Origin: Trichlorobacter lovleyi
GTDB lineage: Bacteria; Desulfobacterota; Desulfuromonadia; Geobacterales; Pseudopelobacteraceae
NCBI GenBank assembly: GCA_020721175.1
Contig: DYNH01000001.1
Span: forward strand, 8,408 to 50,110
Reading direction: 5' to 3'
Length of the DNA: 41,703 nt
Position 1 is the first letter of the stretch; every line of letters begins with the position of its first letter. Under the pieces are notes generated by a model, which saw only the letters and a list, made by a program, of their open reading frames with translations, was not told the origin of the DNA and ran no database searches. Made by a program: the position numbers and the translations under genes. Shown piece after piece: positions 20,139-30,842 of the stretch.

Positions 20139-21865
20139 CTTGTACCTCCGCTAGCTGTCTTTACCCTTGAAATAACCTCTTCAATCGCCTGCTGCGGCGT
20201 AATCAGATGAGTTTCACCGTTATAACGCAGCTTGAACTCAACCTTGTTTTCAACAATGTTCTTGCTTCCTACCACAATTCTTAATGGAATACCGATCAGG
20301 TCGTGATCCTTGAACTTGACTCCAGGACGCTCATCCCGATCATCAAGCAAAGCCTCAACCCCTGCTGCCTCAAGCTGATTGTGAATCCGCTCTGCTGCTT
20401 CCATTACTGCTTGATCTTTCTGTGCGTTGAGTGCAACAACCGAACAGTGGAAAGGCGCAAGGGGTAACGGCCAGATGATACCGTTTTCATCATGGTTCTG
20501 TTCTATTGAGGCTGCCACTGTTCTTCCAATACCGATTCCATAGCATCCCATAAAGATGATCTGTTCATTGCCGTCTTTATCAAGATACGTGGCTTTCATG
20601 CTATTCGAATATTTTGTACCCAGTTTAAAGACATGCCCTACCTCTATTCCACGCCAGATTTCAAGCCTGCCATTTTGGCATCTTGGGCAAGCATCTCCTT
20701 CTCCGACAATTCGTATATCTGCTATCATGCTTACCTGGAAATCACGACCGGCATCTACTCCTGTATAGTGCTGATCTGTCTCATTTGCTCCGGTTACCAT
20801 GTTTGAACAAGATTCAACCATGTAATCAATTACCACCGGGAGGTTTTCCTTAAGGCCAATCGGGCCCAGAAACCCCGGGGGTGATCCGGTAAAACGCAAG
20901 ATTTCTTCATCAGAAGCCATCTGAATATCATCCCAGCCCAGATGGTTCTTCAACTTAAGTTCATTAAGCTCATGGTCTCCACGCACCAGAGCCATTACAT
21001 ATTGCCCTTCTCCATTAGAGAGCAACAGTGTTTTAATTGTATCTGACTGATTAATTCCCAGAAAATCAGCAACTTCTGCAATAGTTTTTTTATTAGGGGT
21101 GTGTATTCTGGCAAGCGGAAGATGTCCTGCCCTTTCCTGCTGTCCCTTGGTGCCTTCTGCTTTTTCAACATTGGCGGCATATCGGCAAGAGTTGCATGAA
21201 ACTATTGCATCCTCACCTGAAGATGCAAGAACCATAAATTCATGGGAGGTTGAACCTCCTATTGAACCTGTATCGGCCTCAACAGCACGGAAATCGAGCC
21301 CGCATCGTTCAAATATCCTGGTGTAAGCATTATACATACTGTTGTAAGATGTATCAGATGCTGCAGAGTCTGTATCGAACGAGTAGGCATCTTTCATAAT
21401 AAATTCACGTCCACGCATAAGCCCGAAACGAGGTCTGATTTCATCACGAAACTTGGTCTGTATCTGATAGAAATTAATCGGAAGTTGACGGTAACTCTTG
21501 ATTTCACGCCGGACAATATCTGTTATAACTTCTTCATGGGTCGGCCCCATGCAGAATTCATTATCCTTTCTGTCCTTAAAACGAAGCAGTTCTTTGCCAT
21601 ACTGCGCCCAACGCCGTGACTCAATCCACAGCTCAGAAGGTTGCACCGCAGGCATTAACAGTTCTATGGCGCCGGCAAGGTTCATCTCTTCCCGAACAAT
21701 CTTTTCAAATTTACGGATCACACGCAGCCCCAAAGGCATGTAGGTGTAGATGCCAGCGGCAATTTTACGAATCATTCCGGCTCTCATCATTAACTGGTGG
21801 GAGATAACCTCTGCATCGGAAGGAGTTTCTTTGAGAGTTGGAATAAAGAATTGTGTATAAAGCAT
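20135..21865 (-). CDS. proS: Prolyl-tRNA synthetase, bacterial type with editing insertion
   Basis: [83 protein letters not shown]. Confidence 0.97.
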   Translation of the reverse strand: MLYTQFFIPTLKETPSDAEVISHQLMMRAGMIRKIAAGIYTYMPLGLRVIRKFEKIVREEMNLAGAIELLMPAVQPSELWIESRRWAQYGKELLRFKDRKDNEFCMGPTHEEVITDIVRREIKSYRQLPINFYQIQTKFRDEIRPRFGLMRGREFIMKDAYSFDTDSAASDTSYNSMYNAYTRIFERCGLDFRAVEADTGSIGGSTSHEFMVLASSGEDAIVSCNSCRYAANVEKAEGTKGQQERAGHLPLARIHTPNKKTIAEVADFLGINQSDTIKTLLLSNGEGQYVMALVRGDHELNELKLKNHLGWDDIQMASDEEILRFTGSPPGFLGPIGLKENLPVVIDYMVESCSNMVTGANETDQHYTGVDAGRDFQVSMIADIRIVGEGDACPRCQNGRLEIWRGIEVGHVFKLGTKYSNSMKATYLDKDGNEQIIFMGCYGIGIGRTVAASIEQNHDENGIIWPLPLAPFHCSVVALNAQKDQAVMEAAERIHNQLEAAGVEALLDDRDERPGVKFKDHDLIGIPLRIVVGSKNIVENKVEFKLRYNGETHLITPQQAIEEVISRVKTASGGTR

Positions 21866-21880
21866 TGAATTTAAACCACC

Positions 21881-22264
21881 TTATATCAGTTTGTGACGAA
21901 CCAGCATCTGGTTTACTGCTTCTCTATGAAAAGGCTTTACAATGTAATCATCACAATCCCCTTCAAAAAATGCATTCTCAATGTCCTGAGGAGAGTTACA
22001 TGCCGAAATCATAAACACCTTTGTACGTCTGCCAAGTTTTTGATCCCGTTCTCTTATTCCCTTTAAGGTTAAAGTTCCATCTAAAATCGGCATTACAATA
22101 TCCAGGCAGACCAGGTCGTACAGATCACCCTCAGAAATGGCCGTGTCAATCAGATTAAGGGCCAAATTGCCATTTTCAGCATGATCGCAAGGGCCAAAAG
22201 CCTCGATAAACGTTGCCAGCATCAAACGGCCAATTTCATCATCATCAACAATTAGACTTCGCAT
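21881..22264 (-). CDS. Single-domain response regulator (REC only)
   Basis: MRSLIVDDDEIGRLML, LVCLDIVMPILDG, VFMISAC, YIVKPF: acidic cluster, phospho-Asp, Ser switch, Lys; no output domain. Confidence 0.9.
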   Translation of the reverse strand: MRSLIVDDDEIGRLMLATFIEAFGPCDHAENGNLALNLIDTAISEGDLYDLVCLDIVMPILDGTLTLKGIRERDQKLGRRTKVFMISACNSPQDIENAFFEGDCDDYIVKPFHREAVNQMLVRHKLI

Positions 22265-22277
22265 GATATTATCCTGT

Positions 22278-23324
22278 TTACAGATTATTGATCTCTTCAA
22301 TCAAGGCATCGGCCAGTTCATTTTCACTCACCTTGCGAACTACCTGGCCTTTGCGAAAAATCAGTCCTTCCCCATTGCCCCCGGCAACCCCCACATCAGC
22401 TTCGCGGGCCTCTCCCGGGCCATTCACAACACATCCCATCACTGCAACGGTAATTGTCTTGTCAACTGATTGCAAACGTTTTTCAATCTCTTCAGCCAGT
22501 TTGATCAGGTTGATCTGACAACGTCCACAGGTGGGACATGAAATAAAATTAATACCCCGTTGCCGCAAACCAAGTGATTTGAGTATCTCAAAGCCGACCC
22601 TGACTTCGTCAACCGGATCTCCTGTGAGGGAGACCCTGAGTGTATCACCAATGCCATCATTTAAAAGAATGCCTAAACCAACTGATGATTTTATAGTTCC
22701 AGAAAATGTTGTGCCTGCTTCTGTAATACCTATATGAAGCGGATAGCATACCTGTCTGGATAACAGACGATATGCCTCAACAGTTCTGGTAACGTCCGAT
22801 GCTTTTAATGATATTTTGATTTCCTGATAGTTGAGCTCTTCAAGAATGCGGATATGCCTCAAGGCGGATTCAACCATGGCCTCTGCGGTAGGATGCCCAT
22901 ATTTTTCGAGTAATGTTTTTTCAAGAGAACCGGCGTTTACCCCGATCCGGATCGGTACCTTTCGTCCTGCAGCACTTTTAACTACTTCTGAAACCTTCCA
23001 CTTTTCTCCTATGTTGCCAGGGTTTAGTCGCAGACCATCAATACCACCCTCCAACACCCGAAGGGCTAATTTGTAGTCAAAGTGAATATCAGCTATTACC
23101 GGTATCGGACTTTGAGCCTTAATAGCTGTCAATGCATCGGCAGCATCGCTATCTGGTACAGCGCAGCGTATAATTTCACAACCGGCTGCAGCCAGAGAAA
23201 AAATCTGATCCAGCGTTGCATTAATATCACGGGTGTCAGTGGTACACATTGACTGTACAGAGCAAGGGGCCCCTCCACCAACTGCCACCTTACCGATATG
23301 AAGTTGTCTGGTTAATGATTTCAT
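22278..23324 (-). CDS. ispG: (E)-4-hydroxy-3-methylbut-2-enyl-diphosphate synthase
   Basis: VQSMCTTDTRDINATLDQI; GLRLNPGNIG; SCPTCGRCQINL; VAVMGCVVNGPGEAREADVG. Confidence 0.97.
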   Translation of the reverse strand: MKSLTRQLHIGKVAVGGGAPCSVQSMCTTDTRDINATLDQIFSLAAAGCEIIRCAVPDSDAADALTAIKAQSPIPVIADIHFDYKLALRVLEGGIDGLRLNPGNIGEKWKVSEVVKSAAGRKVPIRIGVNAGSLEKTLLEKYGHPTAEAMVESALRHIRILEELNYQEIKISLKASDVTRTVEAYRLLSRQVCYPLHIGITEAGTTFSGTIKSSVGLGILLNDGIGDTLRVSLTGDPVDEVRVGFEILKSLGLRQRGINFISCPTCGRCQINLIKLAEEIEKRLQSVDKTITVAVMGCVVNGPGEAREADVGVAGGNGEGLIFRKGQVVRKVSENELADALIEEINNL

Positions 23325-23472
23325 GGTGTAAAATATTAACGGAATAGAGAGAAAATTGCAAGGATAGCCTGATATGCAAATGATTTCCGGTTTATGATGA
23401 GTCTTTGTGATCCCTTGGGCAAGTCATGGGTAAAATCTGTTAAGAACATTAACAGGATATTTTGAAAGTGGA

Positions 23473-24201
23473 CTATCTGGAAACTGCTGTTTTAGCGGGC
23501 GTTAAATATGGGTCAGATTTTTTTATTACGTTGGGTTGCCCGGCATTACCGATATAAAACGCCACCAGACGTACAGGTGTCTTGCCGGTGTTGATGCCAT
23601 TATGAAAACAGTCAACCACCTCTATAATCACATCCCCGGCTTTGTAGGTTAAATCTTTGCCAACTTCAAGTTTTACTTTAAGTTCTCCTTCGAGCATATA
23701 GGCATAAACCGGAATCAAATGTTTATGCCAGCCTGTTTCCTTGCCAGGTGCTATTTCAACCAGTGCTGCCGTCACTTCAGGCCTGTCTGTTAAAGGATAT
23801 ACGATCTTTTTACCATCAGCAGTGACATCTGTTTTTATCAGGATTTTGGAGGTAACTCCGCTTTTATATGCAGCATGAGGTTTGATCTGTCCTTCAAACA
23901 GAAGCTTTTCTCCAGTATAATAGCGTGCAGTCCCCTGATGTTCCCAAAAGATGTGGGTTTCATCACTATATCTGGCGCCTGAGCCGGATACGGATGACGG
24001 CAATGTTACAACAGCAATGTTTGGCAGATGTACAGAGACGGTCTTTTTTGCAAGATCAAAACATACCTCAAGCTGACTTCCGTCCGAAGCAGTGTATTGG
24101 GCAGCAACCTGATTTGCACCTACTGCTCCGCAAGGAATTTCTCCGGCATACACACCAGATGAAAATAAAATTAAAATCAATAGATTAAATAGATGTTTCA
24201 T
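23473..24201 (-). CDS. Exported fusion of an MliC-like lysozyme-inhibitor domain and a cupin domain
   Basis: Signal peptide; VAAQYTASDGSQLEVCFDLAKKTVSVHLPNIAVVTLPSSVSGSGARYSDETHIFW resembles MliC; GWHKHLIPVYAYMLEGELKVKLEVGKDLTYKAGDVI...H is cupin-type. Confidence 0.7.
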   Translation of the reverse strand: MKHLFNLLILILFSSGVYAGEIPCGAVGANQVAAQYTASDGSQLEVCFDLAKKTVSVHLPNIAVVTLPSSVSGSGARYSDETHIFWEHQGTARYYTGEKLLFEGQIKPHAAYKSGVTSKILIKTDVTADGKKIVYPLTDRPEVTAALVEIAPGKETGWHKHLIPVYAYMLEGELKVKLEVGKDLTYKAGDVIIEVVDCFHNGINTGKTPVRLVAFYIGNAGQPNVIKKSDPYLTPAKTAVSR

Positions 24202-25007
24202 GTTGTTACCTCACTTCTCTCTTCAAAAAAGTCTATAACGTTTAATGAAAAAATATCTGGCTGTTCTGTATGGACAGAATGAGCTGCCCCTTCAATAATT
24301 TTAAGCATAGCTCCAGGTATCTGTTCAGCAAGTTTTATTGAGCAGTGAACAGGTAGAAGTATGTCCTGTCTACCTGCTATCACACAGGTGTTTACTCTGA
24401 CCTGGAAAAGTCTGCTTTCGCTGTTATATTCTTTAATGGCCTTTACCTGATTTTTGAACGATCTGGCTGACTGCTGCCAGGGATAATCAAGCTGATACGC
24501 AACATAATCGTCAACAATCTGCGGATTTTCAAAAAAGCGCTCTGTGAATATCCAGGTGAAAACAGATCGGTACCATGCCTTACGATTAAGAGTGCTCTCA
24601 TACCAGTCAGACCAGTCGGCAAACAGAAGATTGTTGCGAGCCGTATTGCGAGCTGCTGTAGCGACCAGAACTATACTCTCGATCAGTTCTGGATAGCATA
24701 ACGAAAGTTCAAGTGCCGTCATTCCACCCATGGAGTGCCCAATCAATCTGACTTTTTTCAGGCCCAGATGACAAATAAGCGCAGCACAATCATCAGCCAT
24801 CAGCTTTATACTGATTTCACAATCTCCGATTGACCTCCCTACCCCACGATTGTCCAGAATCAAAACCGTATAGTGCGATGTCAACTTTGGCAATAAGGAT
24901 AGCCAGCTCGCTGAGTCTGATGCAAGTCCTGCAAGCATAATCAGCGGTGGCCCGTTACCATGAATTTCGTAATACAACTCTATTGCATTATGATTAAAAA
25001 CTGGCAT
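24198..25007 (-). CDS. Alpha/beta-fold hydrolase
   Basis: GNGPPLIMLAGLASDSASW; DNRGVGRS; nucleophile elbow GHSMGGMTALEL; GAAHSVHTEQP; ATGA overlap with the downstream cupin gene. Confidence 0.9.
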   Translation of the reverse strand: MPVFNHNAIELYYEIHGNGPPLIMLAGLASDSASWLSLLPKLTSHYTVLILDNRGVGRSIGDCEISIKLMADDCAALICHLGLKKVRLIGHSMGGMTALELSLCYPELIESIVLVATAARNTARNNLLFADWSDWYESTLNRKAWYRSVFTWIFTERFFENPQIVDDYVAYQLDYPWQQSARSFKNQVKAIKEYNSESRLFQVRVNTCVIAGRQDILLPVHCSIKLAEQIPGAMLKIIEGAAHSVHTEQPDIFSLNVIDFFEERSEVTT

Positions 25008-25017
25008 TACAAGTCTG

Positions 25018-25431
25018 TTAGTAAGTCATGCTTGCTGCATTCAACAGGCCAATCGCAATAGCTAAAAAAGCCAGCAGGGTGGCAGCAGCTGTCTGGTTTT
25101 CTTCTATCTGTTTTACCAGATCCCTGAAGAATATCCTTACTACAGAAAAGACCAGTATCTGCACAAGCATTGCAACTAATGCCCAAAGCAGCATATCAAA
25201 AAAACCAACACTATGCGTTATGGCACTGTGCAACGGCAGGACAAAACCTATAAAAGCACCACCAAAGCTGATTGCAGGAGCTACTTTACCTTCACGCACC
25301 AACTTTAACTCATCATATGGCGTTACCTTGCAGTATATGGCACAGAATACAATCAGATAAAGCAATGCAGCGATAAAATACCTGCCAAAATCAATCAGAC
25401 CCTTAAAGTATTCAAACTGCAGTGAGTCCAT
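25018..25431 (-). CDS. DUF350-family membrane protein (YjfL-like)
   Basis: Four hydrophobic segments; KLVREGKVAPAISFGGAFIGFVLPLHSAI; next to GSP-synthase homologue. Confidence 0.8.
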   Translation of the reverse strand: MDSLQFEYFKGLIDFGRYFIAALLYLIVFCAIYCKVTPYDELKLVREGKVAPAISFGGAFIGFVLPLHSAITHSVGFFDMLLWALVAMLVQILVFSVVRIFFRDLVKQIEENQTAAATLLAFLAIAIGLLNAASMTY

Positions 25432-25559
25432 CTCCCACCTCCAGACTGTTTGATCATCAAAATATAACTGTAACTATTCCATTATGCTATCAAATAGTGT
25501 CATTCCCGAGGCCATATCCCTGATAGAATTTATTAGGGTATGACAGTAAAATTGCATTA

Positions 25560-26681
25560 CTACTTGAAAAAATGCGGCAAAAAACGGCTTGCATTGGTTG
25601 TTACCAGTTGACGATCCTCTCGTATCCCGATACCTGCAGATTCTCCTGCTACAACCCACGATCCAATGACTGGATAGTTTCCATCAATACATGGTATTGG
25701 CGCCAGTTTCTGGTAAACAGGAGGCTTGCCCCCATAACTTCCTGCCGTTTCATGAATCTGACCGTTACGGTGTACTGCTACATTTTCTCCTTCACGTGAC
25801 AGCAAAGGCTTGGCAACATAATTATCACGAAATGTGTCAGCATTAAAATCGGCCTGCAACAGGTTTTCATGCCCTTCAAACAGTTTCCACAGAACTGCAA
25901 GCAAACCTTTATTGGAAAGCAACATTTTCCATGCAGGCTCAATCAGACGAACCCTGGCTGTCGCAAGTTTGCGTCCAAAATACTCATTTACAAGCCACTC
26001 CCACGGGTAAAGCTTGAACATTGTATCTATTGGTTTTTCATCCAGATCAACGTATCTTCCTTCAATCTCTTCAAAGCCGATATCGTTCATAAACAGTTGG
26101 GTGGTGGTTAAGCCTGCCTGAATTGCAGTATCCCTTAAATATTCGAGGTTACCCAAATCCTCGGCAGCTTCAGGCACGCAGGCAAAATGCAGATCAGATG
26201 ATATCCCCATCCCCTTCCATGCCTCAATCAACCGTTCATGGATAGAGTTAAACTGATCTGCATCTGGATAGACATCCTTCATCCAAAACCATTGAATGAC
26301 AGAGGCCTCTAAAAGTGAAGTAGGTGTATCAGCATTGTATTCTAATAATTTAGGTGGGTTAATTCCATCGAATGCCAGATCAAAGCGGCCATAAAGGGAT
26401 GGCTCATCCTTTTCCCATGAATCAACAATCAGGGGTATGGCGTGGGCAGGTATCTGAAGCTTCTCAAACAAATCTTTGTCAATAACATATTGCGCCGCCT
26501 CGATGCAGCATTCCTGCAACTCATTGGTGGCATTTTCAAAAAGGTCTATCTCTGAACTTTCAAAACAGTAACAGGCTGTCTCGTCCCAGTATGGATCTCC
26601 ATCAATAGTATGATAGAGCATCCCCTGTGACTCAACAATATTTTGCCAGTTCATCCGGGGTGGATGGATAATCCGCTGCAT
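25560..26681 (-). CDS. Glutathionylspermidine synthase-like ATP-grasp family protein (YjfC/YgiC-like)
   Basis: YHTIDGDPYWDETACYCF; PSLYGRFDLAFDG..PKLLEYNADTPTSLLEASVIQW; KPLLSREGENV; WVVAGESAGIGIRED. Confidence 0.9.
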   Translation of the reverse strand: MQRIIHPPRMNWQNIVESQGMLYHTIDGDPYWDETACYCFESSEIDLFENATNELQECCIEAAQYVIDKDLFEKLQIPAHAIPLIVDSWEKDEPSLYGRFDLAFDGINPPKLLEYNADTPTSLLEASVIQWFWMKDVYPDADQFNSIHERLIEAWKGMGISSDLHFACVPEAAEDLGNLEYLRDTAIQAGLTTTQLFMNDIGFEEIEGRYVDLDEKPIDTMFKLYPWEWLVNEYFGRKLATARVRLIEPAWKMLLSNKGLLAVLWKLFEGHENLLQADFNADTFRDNYVAKPLLSREGENVAVHRNGQIHETAGSYGGKPPVYQKLAPIPCIDGNYPVIGSWVVAGESAGIGIREDRQLVTTNASRFLPHFFK

Positions 26682-26684
26682 GGC

Positions 26685-27002
26685 TTATCCTCCGAAAGAA
26701 GAGTGAAAGGATGACAGGCTGCCGAAGCCCCCCCTTGAAACAGATACAGTCCTGATTGAGCGACTTCCCTGACCCGAAAAGGTACGTCCGGCAGTAAATC
26801 TGGGGCCATAGAAAAATCCATGACTGTAATTACGATCTCCCTGTTTTACCTCTTCACAGTTCTTTGGATCGTTGCCCCAATCGTCAAGGCAATCCTGTTT
26901 GCTCTTGTAAACATGACGATCATCTTTTTTGTTGCAACCGCCCAGTACCAGAATGCCGCCAATCAAAACCAGTGAAATCTGCAGGCTGCTTCGTCTGCTC
27001 AT
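26685..27002 (-). CDS. DUF1190/YgiB-like lipoprotein
   Basis: Lipobox LVLGGC; short Cys-containing domain KSKQDCLDDWGNDPKNCEE; Gly/Ser-rich tail; start moved to MSRRSS, adjacent to the ATP-grasp gene. Confidence 0.7.
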   Translation of the reverse strand: MSRRSSLQISLVLIGGILVLGGCNKKDDRHVYKSKQDCLDDWGNDPKNCEEVKQGDRNYSHGFFYGPRFTAGRTFSGQGSRSIRTVSVSRGGFGSLSSFHSSFGG

Positions 27003-27078
27003 TTGTCGCTCCATCAAACAATAGAGTAATAACCTGTCTTTTTTTGCTGTCACATCAGGGGCGTTGGATTTATTATGC

Positions 27079-28326
27079 TCAGTTCAGGCGGTTCGAGTAA
27101 AGAGGAAACCTCTTCATCATCTGATTCACCTGTTTTTTAATATCAGCGAGTACCTGCTCGTTTCCAATTCCAACAATAGCATCAGAAATAAACCCGGCAA
27201 CCTGTTCCATATCTGTATCTTTCATTCCGTGGGAGGTACAGGCCGGAGTTCCGATCCGGATACCTGATGTCACAAATGGAGAACGGGTCTCAAAAGGTAC
27301 AGTATTCTTGTTAACAGTTATACCGGCTTTATCCAGTGCTTCTTCAGCAGCCTTTCCGGTAATTTCAGTACCAGAGAAGTTGATCAGCATCAGATGATTA
27401 TCCGTACCGCCGGAGGTTAGCTTGAATCCTTTGGCCATAAGAGCCAGAGAGAGCGATTTGGCGTTCTTTATGACCTGTTGCTGGTAGGTTTTGAATTCCG
27501 GTTGCAAGGCTTCCTTAAAGGCAACCGCCTTGGCGGCTATTACATGCATCAAAGGGCCCCCCTGGATTCCAGGGAATATCTGTGAGTTGACAGTCTTGGC
27601 AAATTCTTCACGGCAGAGGATCATGCCACCACGCGGACCACGCAGGGTCTTGTGGGTTGTTGTGGTAACGAACTCCGCAAACGGAATCGGATTCGGATGA
27701 ACACCAGCGGCAATCAAACCTGCAATATGTGCCATATCAACCATTATTTTTGCTCCTACCTTATCGGCAATCGTACGAAAGGCAGGGAAATCAATAGTAC
27801 GTGGATAGGCACTTGCACCAACAACGATAATTTTGGGCCTGTGTTCAAGAGTCAGACGCTCAACTTCTTCATAGTCAATGGTTTCTGTTTCAGGAGAGAC
27901 ACCATATGGCACAACCTTGTAAAAACGACCTGAGAAGTTTACCGGACTTCCATGTGTCAGATGCCCACCGTGGGAGAGATTCATTCCCAGAATTGTGTCA
28001 CCAGGTTGACAGACGGCGTTATAAACCGCCATATTGGCCTGTGAGCCAGAATGTGGCTGCACATTGGCGTGATCGGCACCAAAAAGCTGTTTTGCACGGT
28101 CTATGGCCAACTGCTCCACTGTATCAACATGCTGGCAGCCCCCATAATAACGTTTCCCCGGATAGCCCTCGGCGTACTTGTTGGTCATGACACTGCCCTG
28201 GGCCTCCAGAACTGCTTCAGATACAAAATTTTCAGAGGCTATCAGCTCAAGATTATACTCCTGCCTTTCGGTTTCATTGCGGATCGCTTTGGCTACATCA
28301 GGATCAAACTGGGAAAGAATTGACAT
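27079..28326 (-). CDS. glyA: Serine hydroxymethyltransferase
   Basis: [53 protein letters not shown]-Lys motif. Confidence 0.98.
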   Translation of the reverse strand: MSILSQFDPDVAKAIRNETERQEYNLELIASENFVSEAVLEAQGSVMTNKYAEGYPGKRYYGGCQHVDTVEQLAIDRAKQLFGADHANVQPHSGSQANMAVYNAVCQPGDTILGMNLSHGGHLTHGSPVNFSGRFYKVVPYGVSPETETIDYEEVERLTLEHRPKIIVVGASAYPRTIDFPAFRTIADKVGAKIMVDMAHIAGLIAAGVHPNPIPFAEFVTTTTHKTLRGPRGGMILCREEFAKTVNSQIFPGIQGGPLMHVIAAKAVAFKEALQPEFKTYQQQVIKNAKSLSLALMAKGFKLTSGGTDNHLMLINFSGTEITGKAAEEALDKAGITVNKNTVPFETRSPFVTSGIRIGTPACTSHGMKDTDMEQVAGFISDAIVGIGNEQVLADIKKQVNQMMKRFPLYSNRLN

Positions 28327-28413
28327 TGCAGGAACTCCTTATCCTTTGATTTGTAATTTATTTAAATATAAACTTAAGGACAAAACTGAACTTTTGAAAG
28401 TGCATCACTTGGA

Positions 28414-28442
28414 AAAACGAAACGGGACTTTTTCAAGTCCCG
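28414..28442 (-). terminator. Rho-independent terminator of rpiB
   Basis: Minus strand: CGGGACTT-GAAA-AAGTCCCG followed by TTTCGTTTTT; 8-bp stem with GNRA loop. Confidence 0.88.
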
Positions 28443-28468
28443 CATGAAGATAGTATTTTTAAATGTAT

Positions 28469-28918
28469 CTATTCACGATACTTTTTTTCAATTTCACTAA
28501 TCTTGTCAATTCGACGAAGATGACGGCCTCCCTCAAATGATGCTTCCAGCCAGGCTCCTGCACAGGCCACGGCAATTTCCAGAGGAAGTATTCGTCCACC
28601 CATTGCAAGTATGTTGGCGTTGTTATGCTGCTTTGCCAGGATTGCCATTTCAGGACTGGTTACCAGGGCAGCCCTGATCCCCGGGATTTTATTTGCAGAT
28701 ATTGAAATGCCGATACCAGTGCCGCAGATCACAATCCCTGCATCTGCCTCTCTATGAACAACCAGAAGCGCTACAGCCTCAGCAAACTCTGGGTAGTCTA
28801 CAGAATCTTCAGAGTTAGTGCCCACATCTGCCACTTCAATATCCCTGCCCTGCAGATATGAAACAAGTCCCTGTTTAAGTTCATACCCACCATGGTCAGA
28901 ACCGATTGCTATCTTCAT
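28469..28918 (-). CDS. rpiB: Ribose-5-phosphate isomerase B
   Basis: MKIAIGSDHGGYELKQGL; DAGIVICGTGIGISISANKIPGIRAAL; HNNANILAMGGR. Confidence 0.95.
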   Translation of the reverse strand: MKIAIGSDHGGYELKQGLVSYLQGRDIEVADVGTNSEDSVDYPEFAEAVALLVVHREADAGIVICGTGIGISISANKIPGIRAALVTSPEMAILAKQHNNANILAMGGRILPLEIAVACAGAWLEASFEGGRHLRRIDKISEIEKKYRE

Positions 28919-28919
28919 T

Positions 28920-30155
28920 TTAAACCCTTTTAAACAGAAGAGTGGCGTTTGTGCCACCAAACCCCAGAGAATTGCTCATAACATAATCAACACGAACCTC
29001 ACGGGCGGTGTTCGGAACATAATCCAGATTACATTCAGGATCAGGTTCCTCGTAATTAATGGTCGGTGGTATCACCCCTGTATCCATAGCCATGCAACTG
29101 ATTACCGCTTCAAGGCCACCAGCAGCGCCGAGCAGATGACCAGTCATGGATTTGGTGGATGACACCATCAGTTTATTCATGGCATGATCACCGAATACAG
29201 TTTTTATAGCCATTGTCTCATTCAGGTCATTAAACGGGGTAGATGTGCCATGGGCGTTGATATAACCGATCTGTTCAGGATTTACCCCCGCATTTTTAAG
29301 GGCCATCTTCATACAGCGTGCTGCACCTTCCCCTCCTTCAGATGGTGCGGTCATATGGTAGGCATCTCCTGTAAGTCCATAACCAACTATCTCTGCGTAA
29401 ATCTTGGCGCCACGTTTCCTGGCTGCTTCATACTCTTCAAGAATTACTATTCCTGCCCCTTCACCCATTATAAAACCATCGCGATTCTTTTCAAAAGGTC
29501 GTGAGGCTTTCTGAGGATCATTATTGCGAACAGACAGTGCTCTCATAACTGAAAAACCGCCAATTCCCAAAGGAGTCACAGTTGCTTCGGTGCCTCCGGC
29601 AATCATTGCATCGGCATCACCACGTGCAACTATATGGTATGCGTCACCGATCGAGTGTGTACCAGTAGCGCAGGCCGATACAGAGGATACGTTAGGGCCC
29701 TTGGCACCGTATTTGATGGAAATGTGGCCTGGTGCCAGATTTATGATTAACATCGGAATAAAAAATGGGGAAATTTTTTTGTAGCCGCCCTCCAGAAGCG
29801 CGGAGTGATACTTCTCGATAGTCGGCAGTCCACCAAGTCCGGCACCAACTAGCACCCCTACCCTCTCCGCATTTTCCTCTGTAATTTCAAGGCCTGAATC
29901 CTCCATTGCAAAATGGGATGCTGCCAGAGCGTACTGGATGAAGAGATCCATCTTTTTGATCTCTTTCTTGTCAATAAACTGTTCTGCATTAAAATCATTG
30001 ACCTCACCAGCTATTTTGACCGGCATGTTGCTGGCATTGAAGCGTGTTATTGTTCCGATACCTGACAAGCCGTTAACCAGTGCGTTCCAGTTTTTCTGAT
30101 TGCCGGTGCCCAGGGGTGAAACAGCCCCCAGACCGGTAATGACGACTCTTCTCAT
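28920..30155 (-). CDS. fabF: 3-oxoacyl-ACP synthase II (KAS II)
   Basis: [33 protein letters not shown] active-site Cys; [35 protein letters not shown]. Confidence 0.97.
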   Translation of the reverse strand: MRRVVITGLGAVSPLGTGNQKNWNALVNGLSGIGTITRFNASNMPVKIAGEVNDFNAEQFIDKKEIKKMDLFIQYALAASHFAMEDSGLEITEENAERVGVLVGAGLGGLPTIEKYHSALLEGGYKKISPFFIPMLIINLAPGHISIKYGAKGPNVSSVSACATGTHSIGDAYHIVARGDADAMIAGGTEATVTPLGIGGFSVMRALSVRNNDPQKASRPFEKNRDGFIMGEGAGIVILEEYEAARKRGAKIYAEIVGYGLTGDAYHMTAPSEGGEGAARCMKMALKNAGVNPEQIGYINAHGTSTPFNDLNETMAIKTVFGDHAMNKLMVSSTKSMTGHLLGAAGGLEAVISCMAMDTGVIPPTINYEEPDPECNLDYVPNTAREVRVDYVMSNSLGFGGTNATLLFKRV

Positions 30156-30311
30156 GTAGTTGACTCCCATTATTGAAGGTCTTCTGCGTGTTTTCAACTT
30201 AACATGTCAAAAATACACGAATAGTGGCGAAGGGCAAAGACATTTTGGTTTTTTTGCATTGTTCTTGCTCAGCTACTCTATAGAATTCGCCACAAATGAA
30301 CTTGGTTTGTT

Positions 30312-30352
30312 TAAAAAAAGGAAAAGAGGGGAATGGTTTCCCCCCTTTTTCT
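30312..30352 (-). terminator. Rho-independent terminator of acpP
   Basis: Minus strand: AAAAGGGGGGAAACCATTCCCCTCTTTTCCTTTTTTT; G/C stem and T-tract. Confidence 0.75.
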
Positions 30353-30375
30353 TTTTTATCGGCGTCCTTGATTAC

Positions 30376-30609
30376 TTAGGTGTGCTCGCTGATGTAATCA
30401 ACTGCATCCTGGACAGTCTGGATTTTCTCGGCATCTTCATCAGGTATTTCAATATCAAACTCTTCTTCCAGAGCCATTACCAGCTCAACGGTATCAAGGG
30501 AATCTGCACCCAGGTCATCCATAAAGGATGCCTCGGATACAACCTGAGCCTCGTCAACACCAAGCTGTTCGGCAATTATTTCCTTTACTCTCTTAACTAC
30601 ATCAGACAT
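30376..30609 (-). CDS. acpP: Acyl carrier protein
   Basis: [39 protein letters not shown] phosphopantetheine site. Confidence 0.98.
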   Translation of the reverse strand: MSDVVKRVKEIIAEQLGVDEAQVVSEASFMDDLGADSLDTVELVMALEEEFDIEIPDEDAEKIQTVQDAVDYISEHT

Positions 30610-30842
30610 CTTTCACCTCCGTGTGATATGAACCGTTGCTGGTTTTATTTTTTAAAATGTTTCTGCTTCTTAGCAAACAGAAACGATAAATGTCAAAGTA
30701 ATTTTTCAGAGATTGTATCACAACAGCAGCCATACAGTTTTTATTAACGGAACAGCCTGTTAAGTTGCATATCAAGCATTAACAATTTTCTAAATTACTC
30801 TACCAGATACTGAACCTGTAACAGCAGAGAATTGCAACACAA

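Noticed and set aside
30160-30747. 195-aa plus-strand ORF across acpP
   Set aside because: Antisense to acpP and its terminator; no domain motif and low-complexity Phe-rich sequence
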